DNA from: Tenrec ecaudatus
Lineage: Eukaryota; Chordata; Mammalia; Afrosoricida; Tenrecidae
Direction: 5' to 3'
Length of the DNA stretch: 64,000 bases
NCBI RefSeq assembly: GCF_050624435.1
Contig: NC_134539.1
Location: forward strand, 48,392,001-48,456,000
Each line of letters starts with the position of its first letter. Position 1 is the stretch's first letter. The position numbers and the translations under genes are program-made. Positions 35,786 to 49,294 of this stretch are shown piece after piece. The notes under the pieces are model-generated. The model did not search any database and was not told the DNA's origin. It saw only the letters and a list, made by a program, of their open reading frames with translations.

Positions 35786-38575
35786 CAACAGAACAGCCCA
35801 ACTAATAGCAAGAGGATAGAATAATAAAAATCAGAGCTGAGATACAGGAGAGGGAAAAGAAAAAACTGGGGAAAATTAATGCAGCTAAAAATTGGTTCTT
35901 TGAAAGAATTAACAGAATTGATAGACCACTGTCAAACCTAACCAAAGAAAGGAAGGAACAAATGACCATTGCAAGGATTAGGGATGAAACAGGGGACATT
36001 ACAATGGACCTTAATGAAATCAAAAGGATAATTACACAATACTTTGTAGTGCTATACTCTAATGAATTCAACAATTTTGAAGACATGGACAAAATTTGGA
36101 AACACAATCCCTCCCTAGACTATCCCAGATGGATGTCAAGAACCTCAACAAACCCATCGCAGTGGAAGAGATAGACAAGGTTATCAAGGGATTAGCAACA
36201 AAAAAATCCCCCCCAGGCCAGATGGCTTTACAGGAGAATTCTACCAAACATTCAGGGAAGAACTGACACCAATCCTACACAAACTCTTCAAAATATAGAA
36301 AAAGATGGAAAACTCCCAAACTCTTTCTATGAAGCTAGTATAACTCTGATACCTAAAGCGGGAAAAGATCCCACAAGAATTGAGAATAACATGAACATTG
36401 ACGCAGAAATCCTTAACACAATACTGGCCAATAGAATACAAAACATATTTAAAAAATAATTCACTATGACCAAGTGGGATTCATACCAGGGATGCAGGAA
36501 TGGTTCAACATACGAAAAACCATCAGCATTATTCACCACATTGGCTGAAAAAAAAAATGATGAGAACCACATGATAATACAGATAGATGCAGAAAAAGCA
36601 TTCGACAACATCCAACATGCATTCTTGTTTAAGACACTCAAGAAGATAGTACTAGAAGAAAAATCCTCAATATATATTATATAAGCTATATATTAAAAAA
36701 CCAACAGCCAACATGGTAGTTAATGGAGAAAAGACTAAAACAATTCCACTGAAAAAGGGGACCAGACAAAGATGCCCTTTGTCCCCACTCCTATTTAACA
36801 TTGTACTGGAGGTCCTAGCTAACAACATAAGACAAAGAAAAACATTACATGTATTCAGCTGGGGAAGAGGCGTAATTATCATTATTTGCAGACGATCTGA
36901 TTCTATATATTGAAGGTCCCTTAAACTCCACAAGCGGAGTGTTGGAAGCAATAGAGGAATATGGCAGAGTGGCAGGATACAAAATCAACAAACAAGTTTA
37001 TTAGACTGCACTAAACATCAGATAAGACCACAGAAGAGACTATTAAAAAGGTAGTGCCCTTTACAATAGCCAAGCACAAATTGAAATATCTAGGGATATA
37101 CCTGACTCAAAAAACAAAAGATTTGTATGAGGAAAATTACAAAAAACTACTACAAGGAACCAAAAGTGACCTCAACAAAAAGAATATCCTATGCTCGTGG
37201 ATTGGAAGACTCAATATAGCAAAGATGTTAATTCTACCCAAGGCCCTATATAAGTTCAATGCTATCCCGATATGAATACCACCATCCTTCTTCAAAGAAT
37301 TGGAAAAACAGATTACCAACTTCGTATGGAGGGGGAAGAAGCTCAGAATTAGCAGAGAACTCCTCAAGAAGAAGGACCAAGTGGGAGGGCTTTCGCACGT
37401 ACTATACGGCCAAAGGAGTCAAAACAGTGTGGTGCTGGTACAACAACAGACACTCAGACCAATGGGAAAGAGCTGAAGACCCAGAAATAAAAACATCAGC
37501 ACACAGGCAACTGATTTTTTATAAAGGCCCAAAAAATATTAAATGGGAAGCAGATGCCATCTTCAATAAATGGTTCTTGACAAAATGGATATCTAGCTGC
37601 AGAAAAATGAAGCAAGACCCTTACCTTACTCCATGCACAAGAATAAACTCAAGGTAGATCACAGATAAAACCCCAAACAATTAGGACCATTAATGAGGGA
37701 ATTGGGACAAACCTGAGAATCTTGGCACAGGGAATACATAGGCGATCAGAAGTAGGGAAGGATACAGATACAGGGGAGTCACAAATAGACAACTGGGATA
37801 TACTGAAGATAAGTCACCTGTGTACATTGAATGAATTCACCAGAGTAATAGGAGAGCCCACCGACTGGGAAAACATTTTTAGCAGAGACACATCACACAA
37901 AGGCCTTATTACTAAAATCTACGATACTTTGCAAGCTTACAATGAGAAAAAAAAATAACTGCCCACTGAAGAGGTGGGCAAAGGACCTGAAAAGAAGTTT
38001 CACAGTCTGAAATCCAAATGGCCAATATGAGAAAATGCTCCCAATCATTAGCTATAAGAGAAATGCAAATTAAAACAACTATAAGATCCCACCTAGCACC
38101 CTCATAGACAGCCCAATTAAAAAACTCAGAAAGCAACAAGTGTTGGAGGGGCTGTGGTGAGATAGGGACTCTCACCCACTGCTGGTAGACCTATAGGTAT
38201 GTATAGTCACTATGGAAATCTATTTGGTGACATATAAAACAGATGGAAATTGAGCTACCATACGACCCAGAAATCCCCCTACTGGGCATATACCGAGAAG
38301 GGGCAAAAAACAAACTACAGCCAGACATCTGTGCTCCAATGTTCATTGCCGCACAGTTCACAATCACAAGGAGTTGGAGACAACCCAAATTTCCATCAAC
38401 AGACGAATGGATTAAAAAACTGTGGTACATACATACAATGGAGTACTATCCATCGCTAAAAAGCAGTGAATATGTGAAGCATATCGCCACAGGGGAAGAA
38501 TGGGAGAAAATTATGCTAAGTGAAGTAAGGCAAGTACAAAAGTACAAGTACAACATGAGTCCGCTGAGGTAAGTT
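35786..38575 (+). pseudogene. L1 ORF2 remnant (RT to C-terminus), endonuclease and ORF1 absent
   Basis: Broken frames give the L1 ORF2 order: the pre-RT linker (35790-36170), RT, and the C-terminal region. In the RT the FADD catalytic motif is intact at 36885-36896 but in a frame shifted relative to the upstream 36466-36684 segment. Other clear landmarks are '[14 protein letters not shown]' (about 36571), '[14 protein letters not shown]' (about 36758), 'NFVWRGKK' (37318) and 'LPYDPEIPLLGIY' (about 38253). ORF1 and the N-terminal endonuclease of ORF2 are missing. Stops at many points rule out function. Confidence 0.93.
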
Positions 38576-40626
38576 TATAAAAAAAGAAAAGAAAAATGCA
38601 AAAGGGGCACAGGGAAAAGCTACTGTACACAAACACTCCAGGGGTGAGATCCAGCTAGTATGGCAGGGGCCAGACCAAATCCAGGGGTATATATGGCAGC
38701 CAACTAAAAAGGAGTGGGGTGAGGAAAGGGGGAAAAAAAAGAAATATGTGGCAATGGAATAGGGTACTGACCCACCCAAGGGGAGGGTATTGTTTGTGTC
38801 TCTACAGGGAACGAGGGACCATACTTAAATCCAGTGTTCCAGAATGCGAATTCAGCGGGCCGTCATGGAAAGGGGAGCCAGTGGAGGGGTCTGAGGGTTC
38901 GGCTCCCATATCAACTACTGGGCATCTACCCCTCCTCCCAGAAGAATTTATTTTAGAGGATGCAGCTAGGGGAGAGGGACATGATCAGAGCACATGGGAG
39001 CAAATGAATGGGGAGGAAGAGAGAGTGGAGCACAGCCTGGCCTACCAGGCCTGGAGGACGATATCTCTGCTCTGAACAGCCAATGCAGAGTGGACCATAT
39101 GGCTGATCCCACTATGAGACACATCCCTCACTGACCCATGGCCCTACGAAGGACAACACTGGAGACTCAGTGTTGGGATTGGCCTGGACTAAAGACGTGA
39201 GGCAGAGCAATGGGGAGAGCAGAGCAGGAACCTCCCAAGGGAGTGCAAAGGATAGACCCTGGGGCCAGAGTGTGGCACCCCATTGGATTTGACTGGAGGA
39301 CATGCCTAGAGGTCAAATATCAGACCTTGATGTATTTACAGGTTTTTCTTTCTTTTAATTTTTTTTCTTTTTTTTAATTAATTTAGTCTTATTGTTTATT
39401 GGTTTTCATTTTTGTTGTCATAGTTGTGTTCTCTTTTATCAATTTGTCTTGCTATGCCTTGTTTTTTGGTGCATATTATTATCTCTACAGATCTCTCTAG
39501 ATAAGATAGGCTGGATGAACAGTCTGGAGGAGAAAACAACGGGACCAATGTTTCCTGGGGGACATGGGAGAGAGGGAAGCGGGGTAAGAAGGTGGTGTTG
39601 ACCAACCCAGGGACAGGGGAGCAACAAGTGATTCAAAATTAGTGGCTAGGAGGGTGTGAGAGGCCTGATAGGGATTGTAACTGAGAGAAATTACTGAAAC
39701 CCAAATGAAGGCTGAGCATGATAATGGGATAATTGGAAAGTAAAAAGAAAATAAAGGAAAGAACTAGGAGACAAAGGGTATTTATACAGGTCTAAACACA
39801 GGTGTGTACATATGTAAATATATTTATATAGGATGGTGGGGAAATAGATCTATGTGCATATATCTATAGGTTTAGTATTAAGGCAGCAGATGGACATTGG
39901 ACGTCCACTCAAGTACTTACTCAATGCAAGAACTCTTTGTTATATTAAATTGGCATTCCATGATACACACCTTCTCAACAAAATTGCTGAAGACAAATGT
40001 GTGTATAAGCAAATGCAGTGAAGAAAGCTGATGGTGCCCGGCTACCAAAAGATATATAGCGTCTTGGGCCTTAAAGGCTTGAAAATAAACAAGCAGCCAT
40101 CTAGCCCAGAAGCAACAAAGCCCACATGGAAGAAGCACACCAGCCTGTGTGACCAGAGGTGTGTGACCATAAGGCATCAAGTAACAAAAAAATCATATCA
40201 TTGTAAATAAGAGTGAGTGCAGAGTAGAGACCCAAAGCCCATCTGTAGGCAACTGGACATCCCTTTGACTAAAGGGTTGTAGGGAAGAGATGAGCCAGTC
40301 AGGGTGTGGGTAGCAACAATGAAACATACAACTTTCTTCTAGTTTTTAAATGTTTCCTTCCCCCACTATCATGACCCAATTCTAACTTACAAATTTGGCT
40401 AGACCAGAGGATGCACATTGGTAGAGATAGCAACTGGAAACACAGGGAATACAGGTTAGGTGACCCATTCAGGGCCAGTGGTGAGAGTGGTGATACCAGG
40501 AGGGTGGAGGGAAAGTGGAGTAGAAAGAATCAATTGCAAAGATCTACATATAACTTCTTCCCTGGAGGATGGACAACAGAAAAGTGGGTGAAGGGAGACA
40601 TCTGACAGTGTAAGACATGACAAAAT
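38575..40626 (+). mobile_element. L1 3' UTR, cut short before the poly(A)
   Basis: Colinear with the 6150-8565 UTR (without the SPIN insert). It ends abruptly near 40626 at 'agacatgacaaaataac' instead of continuing to the tail. The following sequence repeats an earlier part of the UTR, so a rearrangement cut the element here. Confidence 0.85.
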
Positions 40627-40790
40627 AACCAGACTTCAACCCAGTGCCGCAAGGTATGAATGCAATATCCCGGCATGGAGTAGGGAACCAGTGGAGAGGT
40701 CTGGGAGGCTGGCCCCAGCACCATAAATTAAGTGGATTCCTGCCCCTCCCCCGAGAAGAATTTGTTTCAAAGGACGACATTGTGCAGCTC
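40627..40790 (+). mobile_element. L1 3' UTR segment out of order
   Basis: The 'ccagtggagaggtctgggagg' and 'ctcccccgagaagaatttg' blocks (40688-40766) match the upstream UTR at about 38878-38950 of the same L1. This indicates a duplication or a second L1 joined here. Confidence 0.75.
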
Positions 40791-41935
40791 TGTCTATGGG
40801 GTTGTTTGCGCTCTGATTTGGGCTGTCCTCAGGGGTGTTAGGTGATATCCTACAGTTGTTTTAATTTGCATTTCTCTGATGGTTAACAATCGGGGGCATT
40901 TTCTCATATTTATTGGCCATTTGGGTCTCCTCCCTAGTGAAACTTCTTTTCAGATCCTTTGCCTACTTCTTTAGGGGTCAACTGTTTTCTTCTTTACAAA
41001 CTAGGAGGGTATTGTAGATTTTAGTAATAAGCCCCTTGTCTATTGTGTCATTTCTAAAACTCACATCCCAGTCTGTGGTTCTCTTGTTACTCTCTTGGTG
41101 AAGTCTTTCAGTGCACACAGGTGTTTGATCCTTAGTATGTCCCATTTGTTGATTTCAACTTCATCTGTATATGTACCCTTCCCTAATACAGTTAGCCCAT
41201 GTATTTCCTGCAAGATTCTTAGGTTTGTCCAGATTCCTTCATTGATAGTCCTGATAGTTGGGGGTTTTACTTCTAGGTCTTCGGTTCACCTTGAGTTCTT
41301 CTGCGTGAGATAAGGGTCTTGTTTCATTTTATACAGGTGGATATCCATTGTTTCCAGTACCACTTATTAAAGAAGGCATCCACCTCCCACTTGATGCTTT
41401 TTGGCCCCTTCTCGAAGATCGGCTGTCTATATGCTGATCATTTTATTTCTGGGGTTTATTTCTGTTCTTTTCCATTGGTCTGAGTATCTGTCATTATTCC
41501 ATTACCATGCTGTTTTGACCACTGTGGCTGTGTAGTAGGTGTTAAAGTCAGGTAAGGTGAGCTCTCCAACTTTGTCCTTCTTCTGGAAATGTTCTCTGCT
41601 AATTCTGGGTTTCTTCCCTCTCAATATGAATTTGGTGGTCTGTTTTCCAATTCTTTGAAAAAGGTTGTTGGCATTTAAATTAGGATAACGTTAAACTTAT
41701 ATAGTGACTTGGGTAAGAGTGACATGTTTACTATATTGAGTCTTCTGATCCACGAGCATGGGATATTCTTCCATTTGTGGAAGTCACTTTTGGTTTCCTG
41801 TAGTAGGGTTCGGTAGTTTTCCTTGTATAGTTCTTTTGGGTTTTTTGGGGGTTTTTTTGGTTAGATAGATTGCTTGAAATTTCAGTCTGTTCTTTGCTAT
41901 TGTGAAGGATACTGCCTTCTTGATCTTTCTTCTGT
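40790..41935 (-). pseudogene. L1 ORF2 fragment, minus strand
   Basis: From 40840 the sequence is the reverse complement of the L1 ORF2 C-terminal half, as in 36900-38100. Landmarks are 'tgatatcctacagttgtttt' (40844), 'cctttgcctacttctttagg' (40958) and 'gtttccttgtagtagggttcg'-like at 41795. The RT finger part is not reached. It abuts the plus-strand segment head-on at about 40790. Confidence 0.85.
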
Positions 41936-41939
41936 GCAA

Positions 41940-42448
41940 GAGACATTTGGAACCATTCCCTCTCTTCTTTTTAACATCTGTCATAGGCTTCTTCTCATAA
42001 ACTGGATTCTCTTGTACAGAAGCATGTGGTTTCTTATATACCTCCTCCATCATCTCTAGAGCTATGTTGTTCTTAATACATTCAGAGGACTACTTCTATA
42101 AGCATCTTCACCTTCTCCCATAGGTAATGCATACAATCATCTCCAGTCAGCTCCACTCCTTAGATCTTGCTATTGCATGCTAAGCCTACTGAGAAATTTT
42201 CAAGCCAGCAGCAGGCCAGTGCGATATGCCATAGCATCATTTGTCAGGCCAGTTTTCACATGATTTGGGAGTTGAGCATAAACTGCACAATCCTATCTCC
42301 TTTTATATGGGCCTAAGGAATCTGACAAATAATATCTCTGTTCATTACATAAAATATCATCCTGTATTTGGGTGTGTTGTGCTTATTGTTATCTGTATTA
42401 CCAAGGATTTCATAACATAGTAATCAGTTTTGCCCTCTTCTTCTTCTA
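41940..42448. other. Unassigned sequence between L1 and RTE
   Basis: A possible extension of the L1 or RTE up to 42060 cannot be confirmed. No gene seen. Confidence 0.4.
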
Positions 42449-42449
42449 A

Positions 42450-43612
42450 ATTCAAGTGGGCATCTCTGGAAGATTTCTAACTCCAGGACTTTGCACATTT
42501 TATTATATTTTTCATGGTCTTCCTGAATTGCTGTTTGAGATGCTCTGTTCAGTTATTTTCAGTTATCTTATTTCATCACTTCTTTTGGTTACTTAAGATA
42601 TTATGTTCAAGAGCAAGTTTCAGAATTTCTTCTGACATCCATTTTGTTTTTGTCTTTCTGCCCTGTCTTTTTAATGACCTTCTGCTTGTTCGTGTATGAT
42701 GTTCTTGATATCATCCTACAACTCCTCTGCTCTTTGGTCATTGGTGTTCAATAAGTCAAATCCATTCTTGAGATTGTCTCTTAAGTCAGGTGAATATTAT
42801 GCAATGTTGTATTTTGGCTCTTCTGGACTTGATTTTAATTTTCTTCAACTTCATCCCGAACTTGCATATGAGCAATTGAGGGTCTGTACCTCAGCTGGCC
42901 CCTGGCCTTGTTTAGGATGGTGACCTTGAGCCTCTCCATGATAATGTTCCACATTTGTAAGTCAATTTGAGTCCTGTTTATTCCGTCTGGCACGGCTCTG
43001 ATGCATGGTTACACAGGTTTGTTATTAAACAAGGGTACTGAATAAATTATCATCTTGGAAAATCCTATCATGTACTATCTGGTGTCATTTGTATCACCCT
43101 GGCCATCCTTCCCAACTACCAGTCCTATCTCTTTGTTTACAGCGTTTGCATTCTCATCACCAGTAACTGTCTATACATCTTGATTGCAGGTTTGATTAAT
43201 TTCATCCTGAAGACTTTGGTGGAATTCTTTGGTTTCTCTATCATTATCATTAGTGGTTGAAGTATAAATTTGAATCGTAATTTCATTAACTGATATTTCT
43301 TTTAACCATATGGATATTATCCTATTACAGACAGCACTGTACTTCCACACAGACCTTGAGATGTTATTTTTGAAGTACGCTGTTTCCTTTTCAACTTGTC
43401 CTTCCTGGAATAACAGACCACATGATGATCCGATTCAAGACAGCCAATACTAATCTATTTCAGCTCACTAAGGACAAGGATATTCATCTTTATGTGTTCC
43501 ATTTCATTTTTTATGACTTCCAATTTTCCTAGATTCATACTTTGTGCATTTCGTGTTCTGATTACTTATAGATGCTTGCCTTTTTTTTTTTCTCATGCTG
43601 AATCATGACACA
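42450..43612 (-). mobile_element. RTE 5' half (endonuclease region), minus strand
   Basis: Read on the minus strand this covers the AP-endonuclease part of the RTE reading frame and the linker to RT: 'agcaagtttcagaatttct' (42612), 'ttgcatatgagcaattgag' (42861), 'gatattatcctattacagac' (43313), 'ttcctagattcatactttgt' (43526). It ends with a T-run at 43580-43591. Reading frames are broken. It overlaps the part missing from the 26.2-27.4-kb copy. Confidence 0.8.
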
Positions 43613-43714
43613 GCAGCAAATGAAAGTCGATAACTACAAGAACAGTACAGAGAAGCTAGGTGTGGCATGGGGTGGGTACCAAAAAAAAAAGTAGCACAGA
43701 ATATCTCCAACCCA

Positions 43715-43850
43715 TAAGGCCCAAGTTCTCGTTACAGTGCTAAAGAGCCACGGTGTCACTTTGAAGTCTAAGATGTGCCTGACCCAGTTGTTGGCATTTC
43801 TAGTTGCCTCAGATGCATCCAAAAGAGAAGATGTATCAGAATCATTAAAT
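43715..43850 (+). mobile_element. RTE fragment, plus strand
   Basis: Contains a 75-base stretch (43722-43796) differing at about one position from 52937-53011, then diverges. It corresponds to the RTE 3'-half block with 'tgcctgacccagttgtt'. An A10 run lies at 43681-43690. Confidence 0.7.
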
Positions 43851-43859
43851 AAACGATTT

Positions 43860-44125
43860 TTTCAAGCATAGAGAAACATTTCACACTAATCTCCATGATA
43901 AACAACTGTGTCAGTCCTGGGACCCCATCTACCTTTTCTCATTACCCGCCCCCCCCCCCATACCACACCTGCTTCTCTGTGCTGCTCGGGTGGTTATTGT
44001 CCAGACACAGTTCTAGGTCAAGGATGCCATGCTCCCTGCTCATGCAGAGCGCGTACAGATATGCCTGGGAGTTTGGGACCCCCTGCATGGATCTTAACTA
44101 ATGACTAACTTATTGGGAAACAACC
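43860..44125. other. Unassigned sequence
   Basis: Includes a C-rich stretch at 43947-43961. Nothing recognised. Confidence 0.45.
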
Positions 44126-44127
44126 AA

Positions 44128-44305
44128 ACCAAACGCATCGCCATCAAGTAAATTTCATCATATGAATGTAGCAGAACTATTCTTAGAGTTTCTTAGGCTG
44201 GACTCTTTACCAAAGCAGACTGCTACCCCGGCAGAGGGACCAGGGAGTTTAAACTACCCACCTTTCAGTTAGTAGGCGAGCACGTGACCATGGCATCACC
44301 AAGGG
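44128..44305 (-). mobile_element. AfroSINE, minus strand
   Basis: The reverse complement starts near 44305 ('ggtgatgccatggtcacg'), has a B-box-like region at about 44240-44262, and continues through the body to 'gatggcgatgcgtttgg'. Old copy. Confidence 0.6.
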
Positions 44306-44644
44306 CCCCGCTTTCTTACCTCCCTTTCGGAGCTGACTTTCTTTCCTCTGCAGAGTGTTCTGTGAGACCAGGCTGTCTGGCCCTTTGCCCGAAGTTGTAC
44401 CTTTGCTTACGTTCCTCTCTTTCACCCATTCGCTTTTCCTGCCCCCTGGCCTATTTCTCTGAGGAACATTTTCTCCAATAAATCATTAACTGCCACACAA
44501 ATCCTCCACTCAAGACATATCCCCAAAGAACAGGACACAAAGTAACCCTTACTTTTAAACATCGCATTACATCCAGAATGAGTATATGTCTAAGAATGTA
44601 TACCTAATTCTATATGCTGTTGTTAGTTGGGGGGTGGGGTGTCC

Positions 44645-44828
44645 ACTCTTACCCCGTGTGGCACAAATGGTTTAGAAGTAGACTACTAGCCAAGAAAGGT
44701 TGGTGGTTCAAACACACCCAGAGGAGCCTCAGAAGACCATCCCTCAGAAAGCAACCTGCCTTCAAAAGGTTTCAGCCTTGACTGAAACGGAGCGGTTCAA
44801 CTCTGCCTGCTGGCGGTGCCGTGAAGCC
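44645..44828 (+). mobile_element. AfroSINE, plus strand
   Basis: Head 'ccgtgtggcacaaatggttt' leads to a B-box-like 'ggtggttcaaacaca' (44702) and a body with 'ggttcaactctgcctg' (44794). Old copy. Confidence 0.55.
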
Positions 44829-44910
44829 CATGCTCTCACGTGCAGTACTAATGATTTACACGAATTCTTTCTGTTTTTATTTGAAGTGAATGGGTTCCAT
44901 TAGGATCAAC

Positions 44911-45203
44911 CATAAATAATTTTTAAAAAACATTTTATTAGGGACTCATACAACTCTAATCAGAATCCATGCATATAAATACATCAATTGTATAAAGCAT
45001 ATCTGTACATTCTTTATCCTAATCATTTTCTTTCTTTTTTCTTTTTTTACATTTTATTAGGGGCTCATACACTCTTATCTCAATCCACACATATACATAC
45101 ATCAATTGTATAAAGCACATCCGTACATTCTTTGCCCTAATAACTCTCAAAGCATTTGCTCTCCACTTAAGCCCTCTGCATCAGGTCCTCATAAATAATT
45201 TTT
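44911..45203 (-). mobile_element. Young short L1 tail with perfect TSD and doubled end
   Basis: The insert 44925-45189 is the last about 265 bases of L1 on the minus strand, flanked by identical 14-mers cataaataattttt at 44911-44924 and 45190-45203. Two successive L1 end units are present (about 44933-45030 and 45048-45189), each with its own TTTATTA (TAATAAA on the minus strand). The double-tail structure is the same as at 17.1-17.3 kb. Confidence 0.92.
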
Positions 45204-45890
45204 ATCATGACCAGTCCACATCTAATCCACGAGTGTCGTCTGTCAGTCAGGGCACACCAGCGACACATCACAGGATTAAGTCATCTGCATCCGGGGAGCA
45301 GTAGCATGATTGAAAACCGAGCCAGGCTTCACTGTTTGAGATGTGTAAAACCTCTCTGATCCTTGGCTACAAGCGAGCTGGTCACTGTGTCTCAAGACTG
45401 AATGTAGCACAGATCATTGTCTAGGAGACAATGAAGCCAGTGTTTGGGCCTCAGACTACATGTTTCAAAGGGAATCTTTGTCTACTTAACAAGGAAAAAA
45501 TAGGCTCTATATTTATTGGGAAAAGACCAGTCCAGCAGCCTTCAGTCAAAGAAAGTAGCCCCGACGGTGTTAAGTTACGACTGTTGATAAAGCTGGAGGG
45601 GTCCATTTAGTAATACAAGGACAAATGAGGGCAGAGACGCCTGGGCGACTGAAAACAACCCAGAAAAGAGGAGCAGCCTCTCACTGCTCTTTGACCATTC
45701 TTAGTCTCTCAGAACCTTTTCTACATGTACACAAATGGTTTCAAGCACACTCCTACAATATTTCATAAACTAAAATTTCCCCAGTGCCCCTACTTAACTA
45801 TTCACAAATATAATACATAATAGTTTGTAGTTTTGTAAGTACCATAAAGAAAGTTTATCAATATGGCTACAATAGTTGATCATAAATATA
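45204..45890. other. Unassigned sequence
   Basis: No gene or named repeat recognised. Confidence 0.45.
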
Positions 45891-45894
45891 TATA

Positions 45895-46125
45895 TTTTTT
45901 AATCCTTGTATTGGGGGCTCTTATAGTTCCTATAACAATCCATACATCAATTGTATCAAGCACATTTATACATATATTGCCATCATGAATTTCAAAATAT
46001 TTTATTTCTGTTTAAGCCCTTGATGTCAGCTCCTCATTTTTTCCTCCCTCTTCCACCCTCCATCCCTCGTGGACCTCCGATAAATTATAAATTATTATTA
46101 TTTCAGGATCAGAAATATTTTAGAA
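45895..46125 (-). mobile_element. L1 3' end, minus strand
   Basis: 'ttgtattgggggctcttata' (45906) to 'gtttaagcccttgatgtcag' (46010) and the following pyrimidine-rich block match the reverse complement of the L1 tail. Moderately diverged, no clear TSD. Confidence 0.75.
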
Positions 46126-46129
46126 GTGG

Positions 46130-49100
46130 TTTTCTGAAGTTCATACATGAATACACACAGATATGTGTATTTAAAGAAATATAGAATTAACAATCATATT
46201 ACCAGGAAGGGCAATAGATAGTGACATACAAGATAGAAAGATTTCCTTATATCCATTCGTACTTCAGACCCATTTGAATCCTACTACCTTTTCAAACGCT
46301 GTTTGTAAGAGCATTTTATCTTAATCATGAATGTGAGACAATAAGAAAACACAAGCTTCACTTCTATTGATGTGTTGGGGTTTTCAGGGGGTGGGGGGGC
46401 TGTCCAGCATCATTACATTTTTCACTTGTGAAAGTATGATTAAAATTCCTCCAGCGGACCTGAGTCCCGGAGCACATGTTGGAACAGCTCAAGTTCACTG
46501 GGACTTTGGGTAGCAGGTATGCTTGTCCTTGGACACCATAGGCAAGGCCTGTGCACCCCGCTGTCATCCTTGTGCTTCCTTTGTGAGCCCTCTGGGGGTG
46601 ATAAGGGAGCAAAGAACAATTGGTTGCTTGGGCTCTTACTGTTTCTCTCCACTGCACCACCAAGGGCAAAAAGGAGAACACACGGCTCCTTGCCATCGTG
46701 GTCGCACGAAGCACATGCATGCATATAAAGGCATGGAATGAAGGCATTACCAGCCGTATCAAATCAAAGAGCCCTGAGACGAGTGAGCTGCCTGGCTGGG
46801 ACACAAACATTGGGTAATCAGAACTCCCCGATAACTGGTTGTGCAAGGCAATTAAATAAACACATGTCTTCAATCAATGCTCTTTAATGAACATTAGCAA
46901 AAGCACATTATTCCCCAACTACTTTTAAACCAATAAAATGTTATGACGTGTAAGTAAAGAAAAGGCTTAAGTTGGATTTTATTGACACAAGATTTTTTTT
47001 AATTAGCAAGCTGTGTTCTTATTTGTTTGAATAACTTTCCAATGATCAGTCTGAATAATGTTGAAACAGCTTACATGTTCGCATGACTAACCTAACTTTT
47101 CCAGTGAAAAACTTCCTCATCACCCCAGCTTAGAGGACATCATATTGATGGCGTATTTTCTCCCGCGTGTGTAAAACAGCTTTGTCTGTTGAATAGATTT
47201 TGTTTCTCAGTATCTGCCTTAAACAGCAAAGAAGACTCTCCATCACTGCCAGAACGGAACTTAGGAGAAAATGCAGGAACAACTTGGAACAGGAATGCTC
47301 TCTTGAGTCCCAGAAGAGACCTGTTCTGGCAAGACCTGGTCGGAGGACTGGGCAGTGCGGGGGCAGGTCACAAGGCTGGTTTGGGCGAGCTTATTTGGTG
47401 AAGAAACATGATTTCTAGCTATGAGGCTGTTGTTCCTGTAACTTTTTAGCAAAAGTAAAACCTTTTCCAAAATGACAACAGAAGAAAGGAAAATTCTGAA
47501 TACATTGCAGATGAATGGTCTCCCCCCCCAACCCCCCACCCCCGCTTCCTTAGGGATTTTATGAGCCGCTTACAAAGGGGTCATATCTTGTTTCTTTCTC
47601 TGGTTGCTACAACTGTAGTTTGTATATTGGCTGTAACACTAATACGAATTTATATCTCAAACTGCCAAAAAAAAAAAAACCCACATCAGCACTCCTCCAC
47701 AAATATGCAGTTTTCCTGCTGCAACTTTCAACAAGGACTGTTTATAATCCTCATTACTTTTTTCTGCACTGGAAGCAAATCCGCACATCTTTTTCATAAC
47801 AGAAGGTGAAGCACTGACATAAATGGAAGGAGTTGCAAGTTCAGCATTAATAGAAACCAGGCAAATGCTCCTGAGGGTGTTTGTAACTCAACAGTGCCCC
47901 CTACTGCAACCATGAAAACTAGCATGAGCCCAAGAAACGAGTAAACGAGGGGACAAGAGAGCATTGATCCTTTTAAAGCACTAAAGAATTTCTCTTGGGG
48001 GGTGGGGAGGTTTGAGCCTGATTAAGCTAACAAGATGCACACATTATTTTCAGCTAACAGAGCAATAGGAAAGACTAATTTAGGTGGGAGGAACTCAATC
48101 GAGGCATGGGAAAAACAATGCGCTAAACCAGCACAGATTTTGAAATAGAGAGAGATAAAGAAGTGCTAAGGAAGAGAAGACACACAGGAACTCTTTCTGT
48201 CTGTCTGCCTCGCCCCGGGGCATACCAACTGGAAGAAAGATGAAGACCATAGATCATAATACGGCATTTTACTCTGGGCCAATAGGCAGTCTGCTCATTT
48301 CCTCTGAAGGAAGCTCACATCCACACGGCCTTTGCAGGCTAAGCCTCTGTTATCACTGGTGCCTCCTTAACCATGACCCTGATCTTGCACCACAGCCAGC
48401 TGTGCTCCCCAGGTCAGAGCTCTCCAAGCACCTGATCTCTGAAGGTTTCCAACATTGGGATTATGAAAAGAAGTCAAGCTATCAAGTCAGCCAAGGTATT
48501 CATCCAAGACAAAGACACTGTGCTAGCGCCTCTGGAGTGTCTCATTCCCTGAAAGCTTCCCGGTTTGATGTCAGGGATGGAGCGTCAGCGAGAATTCCCA
48601 CTCTCATACTTTCTTTGGGACGGTGGGGGATGTCCAGCCACTTTCTTGAGGAGTTTCTGCTGGGAATCATGGGGTAGCCAATGAGGTCCAACAATCTCGG
48701 GACAACTGGGATTTCCTGCACCTCAAAGCCACCAAAGGCCCTACTCTCATACCTTCACCTTCTTCTCGGTTCATCAAATATGTGTGTAGACGTTCCCATT
48801 GCCTCTTTCAATCGTATTGTCCTCAATAGTCCCCCTGTCATTCTTTTGGAGAAAGTGTCTCTTCTCAATGCCTGCGAAAGGTTGTGAAAGTTAAACTGCA
48901 TCATGGCCCCTATGTGGAAGATCAACAGAACTTAAGTCATGTAAGGAAAGAAATTTAGCTAGGACTAAGAGATAGGAAACTCTTACAGTTACACCTAACT
49001 TAAATATTAATATCTAAATCCTGCTGTCTATTATGTACATTTTATTGTATATCATTCTTTTTAAAATTTATTTAAAAGATTACTTACACTATTTCCCCCA

Positions 49101-49247
49101 ATTTTTGGTCTCTTCAAAAAGTTTATAGTAAAGGTTACTTCCAAGTACTGCTCTGGAAATATATTTGGATAAGAGTCAACATTCCATTTTCCCAAATGGG
49201 ATGACATAGGTACCCAGACCCATTCTGTCACACTAGAATTAATTCTT

Positions 49248-49294
<47 letters not shown>

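Noticed and set aside
48240..48677. 145-codon open frame in a repeat-poor stretch
   Set aside because: No recognisable family, no promoter or splice context, and a length expected occasionally by chance in 64 kb.
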